From assembly GCA_027623235.1 (NCBI GenBank), contig JAQBVJ010000042.1:1-53341 (forward strand): a stretch of DNA of 53,341 nt. The letters are read 5' to 3'. A program made the position numbers and the translations under genes. Under the pieces are notes generated by a model. That model ran no database searches. It was not told where the DNA came from and worked only from the letters and a program-made list of their open reading frames with translations. Positions 36,434-46,327 of this stretch are shown piece by piece (position 1 is the stretch's first letter; each line of letters begins with the position of its first letter). The DNA comes from Planctomycetota bacterium (lineage in GTDB: Bacteria; Planctomycetota; Planctomycetia; Planctomycetales; Planctomycetaceae).

Positions 36434-38830
36434 TCAAGGATCGACCAGTTCCACCTGCTGGAGCATCGTGTAAAGAACCACGTTCACAGCGATTCTGACC
36501 GCGTCGTCGGGGATGTAGCCCGTGCAGGCGACCGAAGCCTGCCGCTCCAGGGCACAACTGATGTCGTACTTGCTGTAAATGACGACCAGGCGACCGCCGA
36601 TCTCGATGCCTTCCAGGAAGGCTTTGTCCGTGATGATGTTTCCGTCGAGCGTGTCGCTGTTCGACGCGGAGGGAGTCCGTCTTCGGACATGGCTCAGGTC
36701 GTGCCCGATTTCGGTCGTGAAGATCTCGTGGGCCGGGTCAATCCGTTTCAGCTTGCCCTCGGGAAACAACTTCCTCGCGAATTCGCGAAAAGACGAATCG
36801 AACGGCCTCGCTCCGCAGCACGCATCGGCGAAGAGAACCCTCCCGTTCAAGAGGTATTTCCGCAGGTTGTTGATTTCCTCTTTCGACATGCTGAACCCGT
36901 GCCGACCGTGCATCAGAACGAGCGAGTAGTTTTTCAAGTCCTCGCTGCCAGGCAGAAGAGCTTCCGGTTTCGTCGACGCGGTCAGGCCGACCGTTCGGTT
37001 GAGGGCCAGCAGCAGATTTCGCGCAGCCTTCGGTGCCGTGTCCCAGCCACCGGTGTGACGCAGCTGAGCGACCTGCAGGAGGCCTCGCTTGATCGTGTCC
37101 GCACTGCCTTCTTCGGCGGTGATCATGCGGCTTTCGAGCTTGTTCGGTGGCTCACGACCCGTGGCATAGGCGATGACGTTGGCTCCAACCCGCATCGATT
37201 TCGTGATGCGCCCCTGCAGAACCGCCGGGCGTTTCGGCGGAGTCAGCCGCGACCACTTGTTCCACAGACACGCCAGATCCTCGGGCGAGTACATGATCGC
37301 CGTGCGGCAGCCGAAGTCCGCTCCGTAAAGCTCGATGACGTCTCCGTTGAGTGGATGCTCGCTGCGGAACACCGCGTGCCCCGCCTCCAGTCGCTTCAGT
37401 CGAATCGCCTCCTCCGGATACATCCGCTCAACAAGCTTGAACATCGCGTCGTGAAAATCCGTCCGGTTGCAGTTATTCACCGCGAAGATGAATCCGCCCA
37501 GGCTGACGTACTGCTTGAGCAGATCGATTTCCTGATCGGTAAACTGCGGCGCTTCCTGGCCGCTGAGATACAGAATCGGTGACTGCAGCAGGTCGTCCAC
37601 GCCACCATGTTTGCTGACATTGTTCATGTCGAGCACCTGCCACGTCACGAGCTTCGGCCAGCGGTCCATGCCGGTCAGGTGGTTCGTCATGTTGCGAACG
37701 TCGAACGGGTGGAGGTTCCACGTCTCGTCTTCGTTCTTCGGGGTTTCGTATTTCAGCTTGTTCATCAGAACCGGGGCAAGCCCCTTCGAGAGAAACAACA
37801 GCGCGAAGCTTGTCCCGATGTACGGCCTGGCTTCGTTCACGCCGAGGCCTTGCCAGAACCCGGTTCGCTTGTCCTGCCCGCGAATCAGAAAACGAGCTCC
37901 CTCGCGGTACCAGTCGTGCTCGCCGAAGAACCGCCGACCACTGAACCGGCCGGCCCTCTCCAGACCGTAGAGGTAGTACAGCAGCCAACTGCCGCCGCCG
38001 CTGGGGTTGCTGCCGACGGCAAACCGCTTGGCCATCCAGTTGAGAGCTCGTGCGAGGTTGGGATCCTCTTCCTTCTTCTGGCAGCACATCGGATTGCCTT
38101 CGGCGTCCAGGTCGGAATCGTCCTGCAACATGGCCGAGGTCATGACCAGCACCGCGATTCCCGCGACGGTCATGCTGCCGGTGCTGTCGTTGCCGCCGAC
38201 ACCCGCGTACCCCCAGCCGCCGTCCGGTGTCTGAGACCTGACCCAATGATCGCGAGCCCGCTTCCAGGTCTCGCGATCAACGGCAATCCCTGCGTTGGCC
38301 GCCTCGAACAAACCCAGCACCGCAAACTGTCCGTTGCTGCGGTCGCCTCCGGTGTCGATCAGTCCGCCGTTGGTGTGGTAGCTCCAGCAGCCCTTCATCT
38401 GGCCGGTGGTGATTTGAGCCTTCTCAATCTGAGCGGACATCGCCTGCATCTTCAGTTTGTCTTTCGGATCCTTCGCCACAGCAAACGTCATCAGCATCAG
38501 CGAGACTTCGTATGTCAGGCTTGGAACGCGGACCTCTCGCAGATAATTCAGTGCCTTCTTGATCTGCGGGTCGTCCGCCGTCATCCCGGAATTCAGCAGA
38601 GCAAGCGTCGCGAGCGAAGTCACGCCGATCGTGTGCCCTTCTCCGGCGTCCCACGATCCATCAGCTCCCTGCGACTGCAGCAACGCCGCTTTGCCCATGT
38701 CGATTGAGCCGACGACTTTCTCGACGGAAAGCGAGTCACCCTGAGCACACAGTTCGAGTGGCCCGGACGCCAACAGCACTCCCGCCAGAATCAGCACAGC
38801 GGCAAGTCGGACACATTGATGAGACTTCAT
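36434..38830 (-). CDS. Secreted squalene-cyclase-fold protein with tandem DUF4159-like domains
   Basis: ATG 38830 with AAAGGG seven bases upstream gives 798 residues with a signal peptide (MKSHQCVRLAAVLILAGVLL, end near CAQG). The first part (about 35-330) has repeated helical QW-like blocks (ADGSWDAGEG, DGGWGYAGVGGND, ARDHWVRSQTPDGG) as in prenyltransferase/squalene-cyclase folds. The rest has two DUF4159-like domains (QFTDQEIDLLKQYVSLGGF, then MSKEEINNLRKYLLNGR). Proteins of this layout are common in planctomycetes; their role is not known. No catalytic DxDD motif was found, so cyclase activity is unlikely. Confidence 0.8.
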   Translation of the reverse strand: MKSHQCVRLAAVLILAGVLLASGPLELCAQGDSLSVEKVVGSIDMGKAALLQSQGADGSWDAGEGHTIGVTSLATLALLNSGMTADDPQIKKALNYLREVRVPSLTYEVSLMLMTFAVAKDPKDKLKMQAMSAQIEKAQITTGQMKGCWSYHTNGGLIDTGGDRSNGQFAVLGLFEAANAGIAVDRETWKRARDHWVRSQTPDGGWGYAGVGGNDSTGSMTVAGIAVLVMTSAMLQDDSDLDAEGNPMCCQKKEEDPNLARALNWMAKRFAVGSNPSGGGSWLLYYLYGLERAGRFSGRRFFGEHDWYREGARFLIRGQDKRTGFWQGLGVNEARPYIGTSFALLFLSKGLAPVLMNKLKYETPKNEDETWNLHPFDVRNMTNHLTGMDRWPKLVTWQVLDMNNVSKHGGVDDLLQSPILYLSGQEAPQFTDQEIDLLKQYVSLGGFIFAVNNCNRTDFHDAMFKLVERMYPEEAIRLKRLEAGHAVFRSEHPLNGDVIELYGADFGCRTAIMYSPEDLACLWNKWSRLTPPKRPAVLQGRITKSMRVGANVIAYATGREPPNKLESRMITAEEGSADTIKRGLLQVAQLRHTGGWDTAPKAARNLLLALNRTVGLTASTKPEALLPGSEDLKNYSLVLMHGRHGFSMSKEEINNLRKYLLNGRVLFADACCGARPFDSSFREFARKLFPEGKLKRIDPAHEIFTTEIGHDLSHVRRRTPSASNSDTLDGNIITDKAFLEGIEIGGRLVVIYSKYDISCALERQASVACTGYIPDDAVRIAVNVVLYTMLQQVELVDP

Positions 38831-39243
38831 GAGATTGCCCTTTGAACGGATGTCGTCGCCGGTATTCTCGCTTTTTATCGACGCAGGAGCCGCGAAGCGA
38901 TTGGAAACAACTTCGTCCCGCAATCCTCTCTCGCCGAGGAGAAACGTGAATTCGCCGGATTTTCAACGATTCGGACACGGGGCTCCCAGAAAGAATGCCA
39001 CGCTCATCCGCCACAACTACTTTATGACAGGTTACTTACGGCGACTCCTCAGCTCGAATTCCGAAAACTCGTGCCAACGACGATGAAGTGAAAGGCCGCT
39101 TTTCGAGATTCAGTTTCCTCGCGTTGAATGAAACCGGTGACCTTGTCAGAATGCCCCGCTCGTTTTAACGCCAGAATGCGGCTGCTTTGTGCCGCTCATC
39201 GGAGACTTCTCCGGCCGCCATATCGACAGAAGGTATCACGACA
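38831..39243. other. Divergent intergenic region, no gene seen
   Basis: A 413-bp spacer between the DUF4159 gene and the small gene at 39244. Short open frames lack coding character. It should hold the promoters of both genes. Confidence 0.4.
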
Positions 39244-39483
39244 ATGGGACTCAACACGGACACACTGGGACGACAACTCGCAATCGCGGCGGGAAAGCTC
39301 GAAGCCTACGTTAAACAACTCGACGAAAACGGCGTCGCTGCCGCCGCCCGCAAACGGGATTCCGTCTGGCGAAAGCTCGATGCGAACCGCCGGGCACTCA
39401 GGAATCGATTTCTTGCGGCCGAAGCCGTCCTCGAACGAGAAGCGGAATGTGCCAGGCGGAAAGAAGCTGCCGCTGCCGAATAG
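39244..39483 (+). CDS. 79-residue charged helical protein, unknown
   Basis: MGLNTDTLGRQLAIAAGKLE begins a protein of one long charged helix with a C-terminal Ala/Glu/Arg-rich end. A GAAGG ribosome site precedes the ATG by eleven bases. It is not recognised as a known family. It precedes tRNA-Ser by about 180 bases. Confidence 0.5.
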   Translation: MGLNTDTLGRQLAIAAGKLEAYVKQLDENGVAAAARKRDSVWRKLDANRRALRNRFLAAEAVLEREAECARRKEAAAAE

Positions 39484-39661
39484 TTCAGCAGGAGGCTTGC
39501 CGCCTCCCCACGAACACAAAACAGACATCCGCAATTCCAGCGGACATTTGAAAACGAAACTCAATCTGTTTTCGGCAGCTCGACTGCCAGCTCGGCCACA
39601 GGAAACAGATCCGCCGTCAGAAGAGCTCGCTCACCGTGAGCGTCGTCTTCCATGGCAAACC

Positions 39662-39748
<87 letters not shown>

Positions 39749-39759
39749 CTTATTCGAAT

Positions 39760-39794
39760 GCCTCTGAGCCGTAACTTCTGGCTCAGAGGCTTTT
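39760..39794 (+). terminator. Intrinsic terminator after tRNA-Ser
   Basis: A perfect 11-bp stem (GCCTCTGAGCC 39760-39770, complement 39780-39790) with a 9-base loop is followed by TTTT. Confidence 0.9.
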
Positions 39795-39902
39795 GCGTTC
39801 TTAAGCGGCTCTCGGAGAAACCCGACCGATTGTTTCGTGCGTCCGAATTTTGAGTTCACGTCTTGCCTTTGATCCTCCGCAGAACAGGCAGAACCAAAAC
39901 AC

Positions 39903-40745
39903 ATGACCTGCGGTTTGAATTTTCTTCTGATCGCGCACGAATCCTCGCCCGAGCTGCCGTCGCTGCGCGAAACGATTCTCTCGTTCACGGGCTCGACATC
40001 GGCCGAATCGAGCGGCCGCCAGGATTCTCTTCGCGTTGTTTCTTCTCTCGGCAGTACTCTTTCTGACATCAAAGACGGCCTGTTTCCAGACCTCGTCGTT
40101 GTCTACCAGGGTGTCCCCGACGAGTTTGCTCAATCGCAGATCGACGAGCTGATCGGCCTGCTTCCTCTCGCCCGCTTCGTCATCACATTCGGCCCGTGGT
40201 GCGAATCGATCGGCCGCACGGAACAGCGCTGGCCGATCGCCTGGTGTGTCCCGATTCGACATCTCGCCGCCCGACTTCAGCGTGAACTGGCAGGCTTTGC
40301 GGCTGGCGAAACGACTCCACCGACGGCGACGCGCGACGAGGCGTTTTCCCAATCGGCAGCTCGCGTGGGTTCGTGTCAATCTGAAACCGAACTCTCCGCG
40401 ACTGTCTCCGGAGACGACCGCCACTTTGTCGAAACCGTCCGCGATCAGCTCATTGCAAGTGGCATGACGGTCACCGATGGGTCAGACCGGCCGGACTGTA
40501 TTTTTCTGACAGCCTCGCTCCTGTCGCCGCGAACCGAGTCAGAGCTCGCGAGGCTCAAACGTGAATTTCCGGCGGCCGAGTTCTTTCTGCTGTGCGACCT
40601 GCTGACGCCTGGCCAGATCGAACGGCTCATATCAGACGGCGTCACGCCGATGTCGCAGCTTCGGTTTGGCGCGGAGCTTGTGGAGCTCATCGCTGCGCAG
40701 CAGCCTCGGCGCGGCCGGCCATCGCACTTCTTGTTGAGTCGCTGA
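39903..40745 (+). CDS. 280-residue protein of unknown function, two alpha/beta-like halves
   Basis: Cytoplasmic protein with no signal or TM. The two halves look similar in layout: LNFLLIAHESSPELPSLRET then PDLVVVYQG (first) and ATVSGDDRHFVETVRDQLI then PDCIFLTASLL (second). Each resembles a pseudo-receiver, but the phosphoacceptor and other landmark residues are missing. Not recognised as a family. It follows tRNA-Ser in the same direction with its own spacer. Confidence 0.6.
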   Translation: MTCGLNFLLIAHESSPELPSLRETILSFTGSTSAESSGRQDSLRVVSSLGSTLSDIKDGLFPDLVVVYQGVPDEFAQSQIDELIGLLPLARFVITFGPWCESIGRTEQRWPIAWCVPIRHLAARLQRELAGFAAGETTPPTATRDEAFSQSAARVGSCQSETELSATVSGDDRHFVETVRDQLIASGMTVTDGSDRPDCIFLTASLLSPRTESELARLKREFPAAEFFLLCDLLTPGQIERLISDGVTPMSQLRFGAELVELIAAQQPRRGRPSHFLLSR

Positions 40746-41124
40746 TTGACGGCTACGGTTGCCGCAAATGACCCGCGAGGAACTCCCCATGAGACAGCTT
40801 CGACTTGACTGTGTGCTGGAGACGCGTGATCCGGGCATCGTGCCCGAAGCGGAAATCAACGCGAGGCAGGAACAGCTCGGCAGCGCCTGGGCGATCCTCA
40901 ACAACCCCCGATGCGGGGGACCTCATCAGGCCACTTCGAGACGCGGCTTCACTCTCACTGGACGTTGAGTTTCCGGCTTCTGCCGAACATTCCACGTCGC
41001 TGCGCTCAGCAGCCGCAAAAGCGAGCGCTTCATCGAGGTGCTTCTGGGCGTCGTTGAGAAGACTTAGTAGAAAGGCCGTGCGACTGATTCAACTGCCCAT
41101 TCTCTAAAGTGGAAGCCCCTTTTC
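40746..41124. other. Gap with one doubtful small ORF
   Basis: A 379-bp region. An ATG at 40792 with a GAGGAAC site opens a 58-codon frame, ending 40968 (MRQLRLDCVLETRDPGIVPE...). A second frame overlaps it and could be its continuation after a shift. Neither is supported by a recognised family, so no gene is called. Confidence 0.35.
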
Positions 41125-42309
41125 ATGCGGAGCTCGTCTCGAAACATCCTGTTCCTGATCTTGCTCCTCGCCCCTGCGGTGTCGTCTGCGGATGATCTGC
41201 AGCTGGACTATCTCGGGCACATCCGCATGCCGGAGATCTCGTGGGACGAGGCGAAGTTTGTCGCCGGAAAACATTTCGGGTACTCGCCGGGAGTCTTCTG
41301 CTACGTGCCGGAACGAGATTCGTTCTTCGTTGTCGGGCGACGGGAAACAGAATTGATCGCAGAGATCTCCAACCCCGGCCCCGGCAAGCAGGCGACGCTG
41401 CTGCACGACTTTGTCGACGTCACGGGTGGTTCGCGTGAGGCGGTCTCGAAGCGCGTCGGCCACGTCGTCCTCATTCACGCTCTGCTGTACGACCGCGGGC
41501 GAGTCATCCTGTCGGCCGAAAAATATTACAACGTCAATGCCGAGCGGATTCGAACTCACGCCAGCTTCGCCCCGGACCTCGACAAGATCGACTTCGACGG
41601 CTGGTGGCGAGTGGGCGATCACCTCGGTCAGACCTCGGCGTTCTACATGACGCGCCTTCCCGACCGGTATGTCAAAGATGGATACTGGCTGCTGACCGGC
41701 GGCAGTGTCAGCTGGCGAGCGACCAGCAGTCCCGGTCCGTGCGCGGTTCTCGCCGCGGCGGGCAACGGTCGGCCCCCAGCGGGCGAGGCCGTTCCCGCCA
41801 AAACTCTGTTGAGCTACCACGTCGCGAACCCTCAACGGAAAATCGACCTGACCAACCCCACCCATCGTCGCGTCTCGTTGAATTCCGGCGGCGTCGAGGG
41901 CTGGATGGGCGGCTGTCGAATCGGCGGTGTCGTGACGATTGGAAACCGGCTCATCTATTTCGGCAGGCAGGGCGACGGTTTCGACTATTACGGCCCGGCT
42001 CAGGATTACCGGAAACAGACAGGGCTCGACGACCCCTTCGACGGAAAGGGCTACCGCTGCGGTCCGTACAAAGCGGCGATGTGGATCTACAATCTCGACG
42101 ACCTGTTCGCCGGCAACCGGTCCGTCGCGCGAGTTGCCTTCCCATGGGCACTCAGCCCGAACGGAACCGCCAATCTCAACAGTGCCTGCATTCACGACGA
42201 CCTGCTTTACGTCGCCGAGGCGGATGCGGAACTCGCCGGCAGCAACCCGGTGCCGGTGATCCACGTGCTTCGAATCCGCGGGACGGACAGAGCGGTGTCG
42301 AAGAAGTGA
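41125..42309 (+). CDS. Secreted protein of unknown function
   Basis: A 394-residue exported protein with a signal peptide (MRSSSRNILFLILLLAPAVS, end near SSA). Repeated beta-rich blocks (WWRVGDHLGQTSAFYMTRL, GGCRIGGVVTIGNRLIYFGR, IYNLDDLFAGN) suggest a beta-propeller-like fold. Not recognised as a known family. It converges on the downstream gene across 56 bases. Confidence 0.65.
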   Translation: MRSSSRNILFLILLLAPAVSSADDLQLDYLGHIRMPEISWDEAKFVAGKHFGYSPGVFCYVPERDSFFVVGRRETELIAEISNPGPGKQATLLHDFVDVTGGSREAVSKRVGHVVLIHALLYDRGRVILSAEKYYNVNAERIRTHASFAPDLDKIDFDGWWRVGDHLGQTSAFYMTRLPDRYVKDGYWLLTGGSVSWRATSSPGPCAVLAAAGNGRPPAGEAVPAKTLLSYHVANPQRKIDLTNPTHRRVSLNSGGVEGWMGGCRIGGVVTIGNRLIYFGRQGDGFDYYGPAQDYRKQTGLDDPFDGKGYRCGPYKAAMWIYNLDDLFAGNRSVARVAFPWALSPNGTANLNSACIHDDLLYVAEADAELAGSNPVPVIHVLRIRGTDRAVSKK

Positions 42310-42365
42310 CTCCTCGCGAACTCGTATGGGTCGCAGTTCGAGCCGCGATCAGGTTCCGGTTTTTC

Positions 42366-44039
42366 TTACCTTCCCGTTTCGACGTTGGGATTCTCGGGCT
42401 CTGCCTGGACAGCGGGCGTTTCCACCGGGGGCGATTCTGCTTCCGCCCGCAACTGCTTCCACTCCGTCACGATCGAGACTTTTCGGTTCCCGGTTCGCAC
42501 GAGCCTCACCACGAGCGGCGTTTCATCGGGAGCACCGTAGGCCCAGAGTTCGATCACGTTGCGGGCCGTCAGCACCCGCGTCACCCGGTCCGGCTTGCCA
42601 AGCGACTTGAAGACTTCTTCGTTCGTCATTCCGGGCACGACGCGTCCTTCGGCCATCGCCTTCTGGCGAGGCGTGTTCCGAAACTGCTCCATCTGGGCAG
42701 GAGTCTTCCACGCGCCGCCTTCCAGCTTGAAACCGTACCCCTCCAGCCGGGCCTGCGTCGTGCCGAAACCCGGGTTCTTCCGGAACGCCTCCATCAAAAG
42801 CGCGATGACCTCCCTGCGACATTCTTTCTTTTCGGCGTCGGTTTCGACCAGATCCTCGCGATATTCGTATTCGGTCGCCAGGTCGAGCAACCCATCGACA
42901 CCACGCCGACGATGCTCCGTCTCCTTCTGCTTGAACCAGTTTCCGAGTGCCGTTGCCGCGTTCGCGCGGTCGCCCAGGTCGATGTACTCCTGCCGCAACG
43001 CGAGCATTTCCGGCCGAAGAAATGTCTGGACGTTTTTCAGCCGCCAGTTTCGCTCAGCGGAGATGTACGTCTTCGCCTCGTCGATCCGCTCCGGCAGATA
43101 GTCCGTAATGATTTTCGCCAGGACCTTGCCGTTTCTTCCGTCCGGAGTTTTCTCCTGGTCAAGAGCGTCGAGGACGATTGCCTGATACAGCAGTCGGTGC
43201 ACCTTCCGTCGGACCGCAGGATCTGCCGTCTCGTCGTAAAACTTCAACGGGTCGGCGAGGTAACCCGTTCGCAGTTTGTCGAGGCCCGCCTCCTCGACCA
43301 GCGCGTTCGAGCCGCCTGGAAGTGCCGACTGGACCGACGACGCCAGGCCAAGAATGTTTTCCGCATCGTCTTTCAGTCGGATCAACTGCCATTCGAGAAA
43401 GTACGATTCATGCAGAATCGATGTGCGGTCCGGTTCCTCGATCCCGTACTGCCTCGATTTGATCGCCAGTTGCCGAAGGCTTTCCGGGGTCCGCGGCTTG
43501 AGCAGCCGTCGCTCTTTGGCGACCGCCAGCTCGAACATCTGCTTTGCTTCTGCGTAAAGCGGATCGTCCGTCTTGCCATAAAACTTGGCGCGGTTCAAAG
43601 CCCACTCGCCCAGCGCGTACCATTGATTCACCTCGTCGCGAGGCAAATCTGCGCGAGCTGCCTGAACCCGCGAGACGTCGTCAGGCACGAGCCGCACACT
43701 GCTGACTTCGAAGTAGACTCGATTGGTGGTCTCGTCGAGAACGAGAGTCCCTTTGACCTCTGCCACGTGAGAACCATTCGCCTCCGGCAGTGGTCGCTCG
43801 GAGCGAAATTCGATCGTCGTCGAGCATTTCTGCAGGATGATCGTCGTGCCTTTCATCGTGGAAACACGACCCTCAACCACCGCAGGCAGACCAACTTGAG
43901 AGTTCCAGCGATCCTTCTGAGCCAGAAATTCCTCAATCGATTTTGAGGCGGCTTCCGAGGAAATCGGCGCGACGAGACAAGCCAGAACGAAGGCAAAACC
44001 GATCTCGAACCGCCAGCGAGGAATTCGATCAGATGTCAT
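42366..44039 (-). CDS. Exported protein with C-terminal BamE/SmpA-like motif, unknown
   Basis: ATG 44039 has a GGAGGAGAG ribosome site and lies inside the end of the preceding gene (11-base overlap with 44029), so the two are translationally coupled. The 556-residue product has a signal peptide (RRWRFEIGFAFVLACLVAPISS-type, end near SEA). A long helical body (about 130-460) follows. Near the end, VPGMTNEEVFKSLGKPDRV resembles the SmpA/BamE consensus (G-x-T-x-x-EV-x-x-x-LG-x-P). It is a likely envelope protein; the function is unknown. Confidence 0.7.
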   Translation of the reverse strand: MTSDRIPRWRFEIGFAFVLACLVAPISSEAASKSIEEFLAQKDRWNSQVGLPAVVEGRVSTMKGTTIILQKCSTTIEFRSERPLPEANGSHVAEVKGTLVLDETTNRVYFEVSSVRLVPDDVSRVQAARADLPRDEVNQWYALGEWALNRAKFYGKTDDPLYAEAKQMFELAVAKERRLLKPRTPESLRQLAIKSRQYGIEEPDRTSILHESYFLEWQLIRLKDDAENILGLASSVQSALPGGSNALVEEAGLDKLRTGYLADPLKFYDETADPAVRRKVHRLLYQAIVLDALDQEKTPDGRNGKVLAKIITDYLPERIDEAKTYISAERNWRLKNVQTFLRPEMLALRQEYIDLGDRANAATALGNWFKQKETEHRRRGVDGLLDLATEYEYREDLVETDAEKKECRREVIALLMEAFRKNPGFGTTQARLEGYGFKLEGGAWKTPAQMEQFRNTPRQKAMAEGRVVPGMTNEEVFKSLGKPDRVTRVLTARNVIELWAYGAPDETPLVVRLVRTGNRKVSIVTEWKQLRAEAESPPVETPAVQAEPENPNVETGR

Positions 44040-45363
44040 CAGAACTCTCCTCCGGCGCTGCCGCCTCTTCTTCCTCAAGTGGTGGAGGCGGGGGCGGCGC
44101 GTCACTGATTTCCAGCTGTCGCCGGACAATGTTTCGCATCTCTCTCGCCACGCGATCGTCAAAAACAGGAATCATGTTCTGCCGAATCAGACTGGTCTCA
44201 TCCGTCCACAGAAACGCCGATTCCGGATCAAACTCGACCACCCAGGCGTCGCCCGCTTTCGGATCCCGGCGGCAGCCTTTCAGGCGGGCCGCGAAGACCA
44301 TTTCTCCAAGCTCCCCTTTCGTTTTCGCCCAGGACGCGATCGTACCGAGCCCGTCCAGCAGAATCGGTCGACCGTCGACGATCCAGTCATACGAAATCCG
44401 CGATCGCGGTCCGACGCTGCCTGGTATCCCAATCTGCATGGCAAACCACCGATCCGCAAAGTTGATGGAAAACTGTTTCTGCCACTCAGATTCCCCGGAC
44501 TCGGAAATCACCTGGAGACCCGTCTCAACGATTTCCATGATCGATCCGTCCAGCAGGTGCGACGAAGCGTCGGCATGCTTCATCATGTCGCGGACCCGAT
44601 CCGCCCGCTCATCGGTCACGCCGAGAACTCGCAGTGCCTCATCGGCGGTCTTCAGAGCCGAAAACGCCTGCGGATAGTTCCCGTCAAAAAAATGTCCTTC
44701 CGCCTCGTCCATCGCCAATTTGAGCTGAATCTCCGCCTGCTCGCGAGACTGGCTCGTCATCAGCCAGATGATCATGCCGCCAGCCAGAACGCCAAACCCA
44801 AGCAGTACGGGCAGAAAGCGTCGCGGGCTTTTGGGAGCCGGCAGCGTCATCTTCGGTTCGCTGCGAGACTCCCCCTTCTTTTGTCGAGCCCGCTTTCGCA
44901 ACGGAGCCCGCCAGCCTTTTTCATCGACTCCCGCGATGACGGACTCGCCGTGCAGATCCGATTCGATATCGTCGTAGTCTTCGTCCGAAAACTCTTCGGA
45001 GTACGAGCTTCGACGAGAACTGCCTGATTCTTGCTCATCGACCCCCGGACTCAGTCCGTAGACTTCCTCGGCGTCGTTCACTTCGGCGACGTCGATCTTT
45101 TCGTCCTCAATCGGGTCCGCTTCGAAGGCAGCGCTGTTCGACGCCGGTTTCTTCTCGACGCGGAATTGAACCCGCTCGGTCTCCGGGTACTGATTGATCG
45201 GGAGAATGAACTGCGCCGCGCCGCATTGTGGACAGATGACTCGTTTCGCCCGTTCAGTTCGCAGTCCGCTCAGCCGCGAACCGCACTCGCACGCCACCTG
45301 AAACGGAACCGACTCCGCACCGGATGGTTCCTTTCCTCTCGCTTTGTCCAGCCAGCTTGCCAT
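44029..45363 (-). CDS. Zinc-ribbon single-pass membrane protein, unknown
   Basis: A 444-residue protein with an N-terminal zinc ribbon (C25, C27, C44, C47; ACECGSRL...RVICPQCGAA), an acidic Asp/Glu/Ser linker (about 80-140), a basic patch and one TM helix near 182-201. The C-terminal soluble domain is unknown, ending in a Pro/Glu-rich tail. It is the first gene of a coupled pair with the exported protein downstream (11-base overlap). Confidence 0.7.
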   Translation of the reverse strand: MASWLDKARGKEPSGAESVPFQVACECGSRLSGLRTERAKRVICPQCGAAQFILPINQYPETERVQFRVEKKPASNSAAFEADPIEDEKIDVAEVNDAEEVYGLSPGVDEQESGSSRRSSYSEEFSDEDYDDIESDLHGESVIAGVDEKGWRAPLRKRARQKKGESRSEPKMTLPAPKSPRRFLPVLLGFGVLAGGMIIWLMTSQSREQAEIQLKLAMDEAEGHFFDGNYPQAFSALKTADEALRVLGVTDERADRVRDMMKHADASSHLLDGSIMEIVETGLQVISESGESEWQKQFSINFADRWFAMQIGIPGSVGPRSRISYDWIVDGRPILLDGLGTIASWAKTKGELGEMVFAARLKGCRRDPKAGDAWVVEFDPESAFLWTDETSLIRQNMIPVFDDRVAREMRNIVRRQLEISDAPPPPPPLEEEEAAAPEESSDDI

Positions 45364-45570
45364 GCTGCCTCGTCAATCCGGAGTTCGAGATTATTGCCGA
45401 CTTCAGCCCGTAAACGGGCCAGTGCCTGCCACTTCAACCGACGCTCCACCTTACCCGCGAAAACCCGCAGAAACCATGCTGTCTGTGGCCCCGCGAGGCA
45501 TGACCGAAACGACCGGATCCACTAGGATTCCCCGACGGATTCTGACCCGCTGCATCGGCCCTGAGGAGGA

Positions 45571-46257
45571 ATGATGAGCACTGTCGTAACGTGGCTCGGA
45601 CACGGCGCTTTTTTAATCGAGACGGCCGGCAAAACGATCATCATTGATCCGTTTTTCACCAGCAATCCCGCCGCGACGACGACGGCCGACGCTGTCAATC
45701 CGGACGCACTGATTATCTCACACGGACACGCCGACCACGTTGGTGACGCGGTCGAGATTGCCCGACGAACCGGCTGTCTGGTCATCGCCAATCATGAAAT
45801 CATCGAGTGGCTGCAGAAACAGGGCGTCAAAAACGTTCATGCTCAACACATCGGAGGGGCTCACAAACACTCCTTCGGTACCGTCAAGCTCACGATTGCC
45901 CATCACGGATCGTCGCTCCCGGACGGGTCAAACGGGGGAAACCCTTGCGGCATTCTGCTCCGCCTGGAAGACGGAACGATCTACCACGCGTGCGACACGG
46001 GACTTTTCTATGACATGAAGCTGATCGGCGAAGAGGGGATCGACATCGCAATCCTGCCGATCGGAGACAATTTCACGATGGGTCCAGAGGATGCTCTGCG
46101 AGCAGTCGACCTGATCAGGCCCCGGAAGGTTATTCCGGATCATTTCGACACGTGGCCGCTCATTTCTCAGGATGTTGACGCCTGGGCGAGTCAAGTAAAC
46201 AGCACGACAGACGCTTTGGCAGTCGTTTTGATCCCGGGCCAGTCAGTAACGATGTAG
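45571..46257 (+). CDS. UPF0173-type metal-dependent hydrolase (metallo-beta-lactamase fold)
   Basis: A 228-residue protein (227 from the second ATG, 45574, which sits better behind AGGAGG). The metal motif HxHxDH is H50-G-H52-A-D54-H55 in IISHGHADHVGD, with a further His in AHHGS (about 108-109) and Asp in CDTGLF. UPF0173 proteins such as YtkL form this family; the substrate is unknown. Cytoplasmic, with no signal. Confidence 0.9.
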   Translation: MMSTVVTWLGHGAFLIETAGKTIIIDPFFTSNPAATTTADAVNPDALIISHGHADHVGDAVEIARRTGCLVIANHEIIEWLQKQGVKNVHAQHIGGAHKHSFGTVKLTIAHHGSSLPDGSNGGNPCGILLRLEDGTIYHACDTGLFYDMKLIGEEGIDIAILPIGDNFTMGPEDALRAVDLIRPRKVIPDHFDTWPLISQDVDAWASQVNSTTDALAVVLIPGQSVTM

Positions 46258-46327
46258 TCACACAGACTTGTTTTACCAATGGATGCGCCTCGGGCGAATC
46301 GATCAGGTGCTAGGGGAATCGGATTTC

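Noticed and set aside
40792..40968. 58-codon ORF after the unknown 280-residue gene
   Set aside because: It has a fair ribosome site but no recognised family, and a second frame overlaps it. Kept only as a note on the gap.
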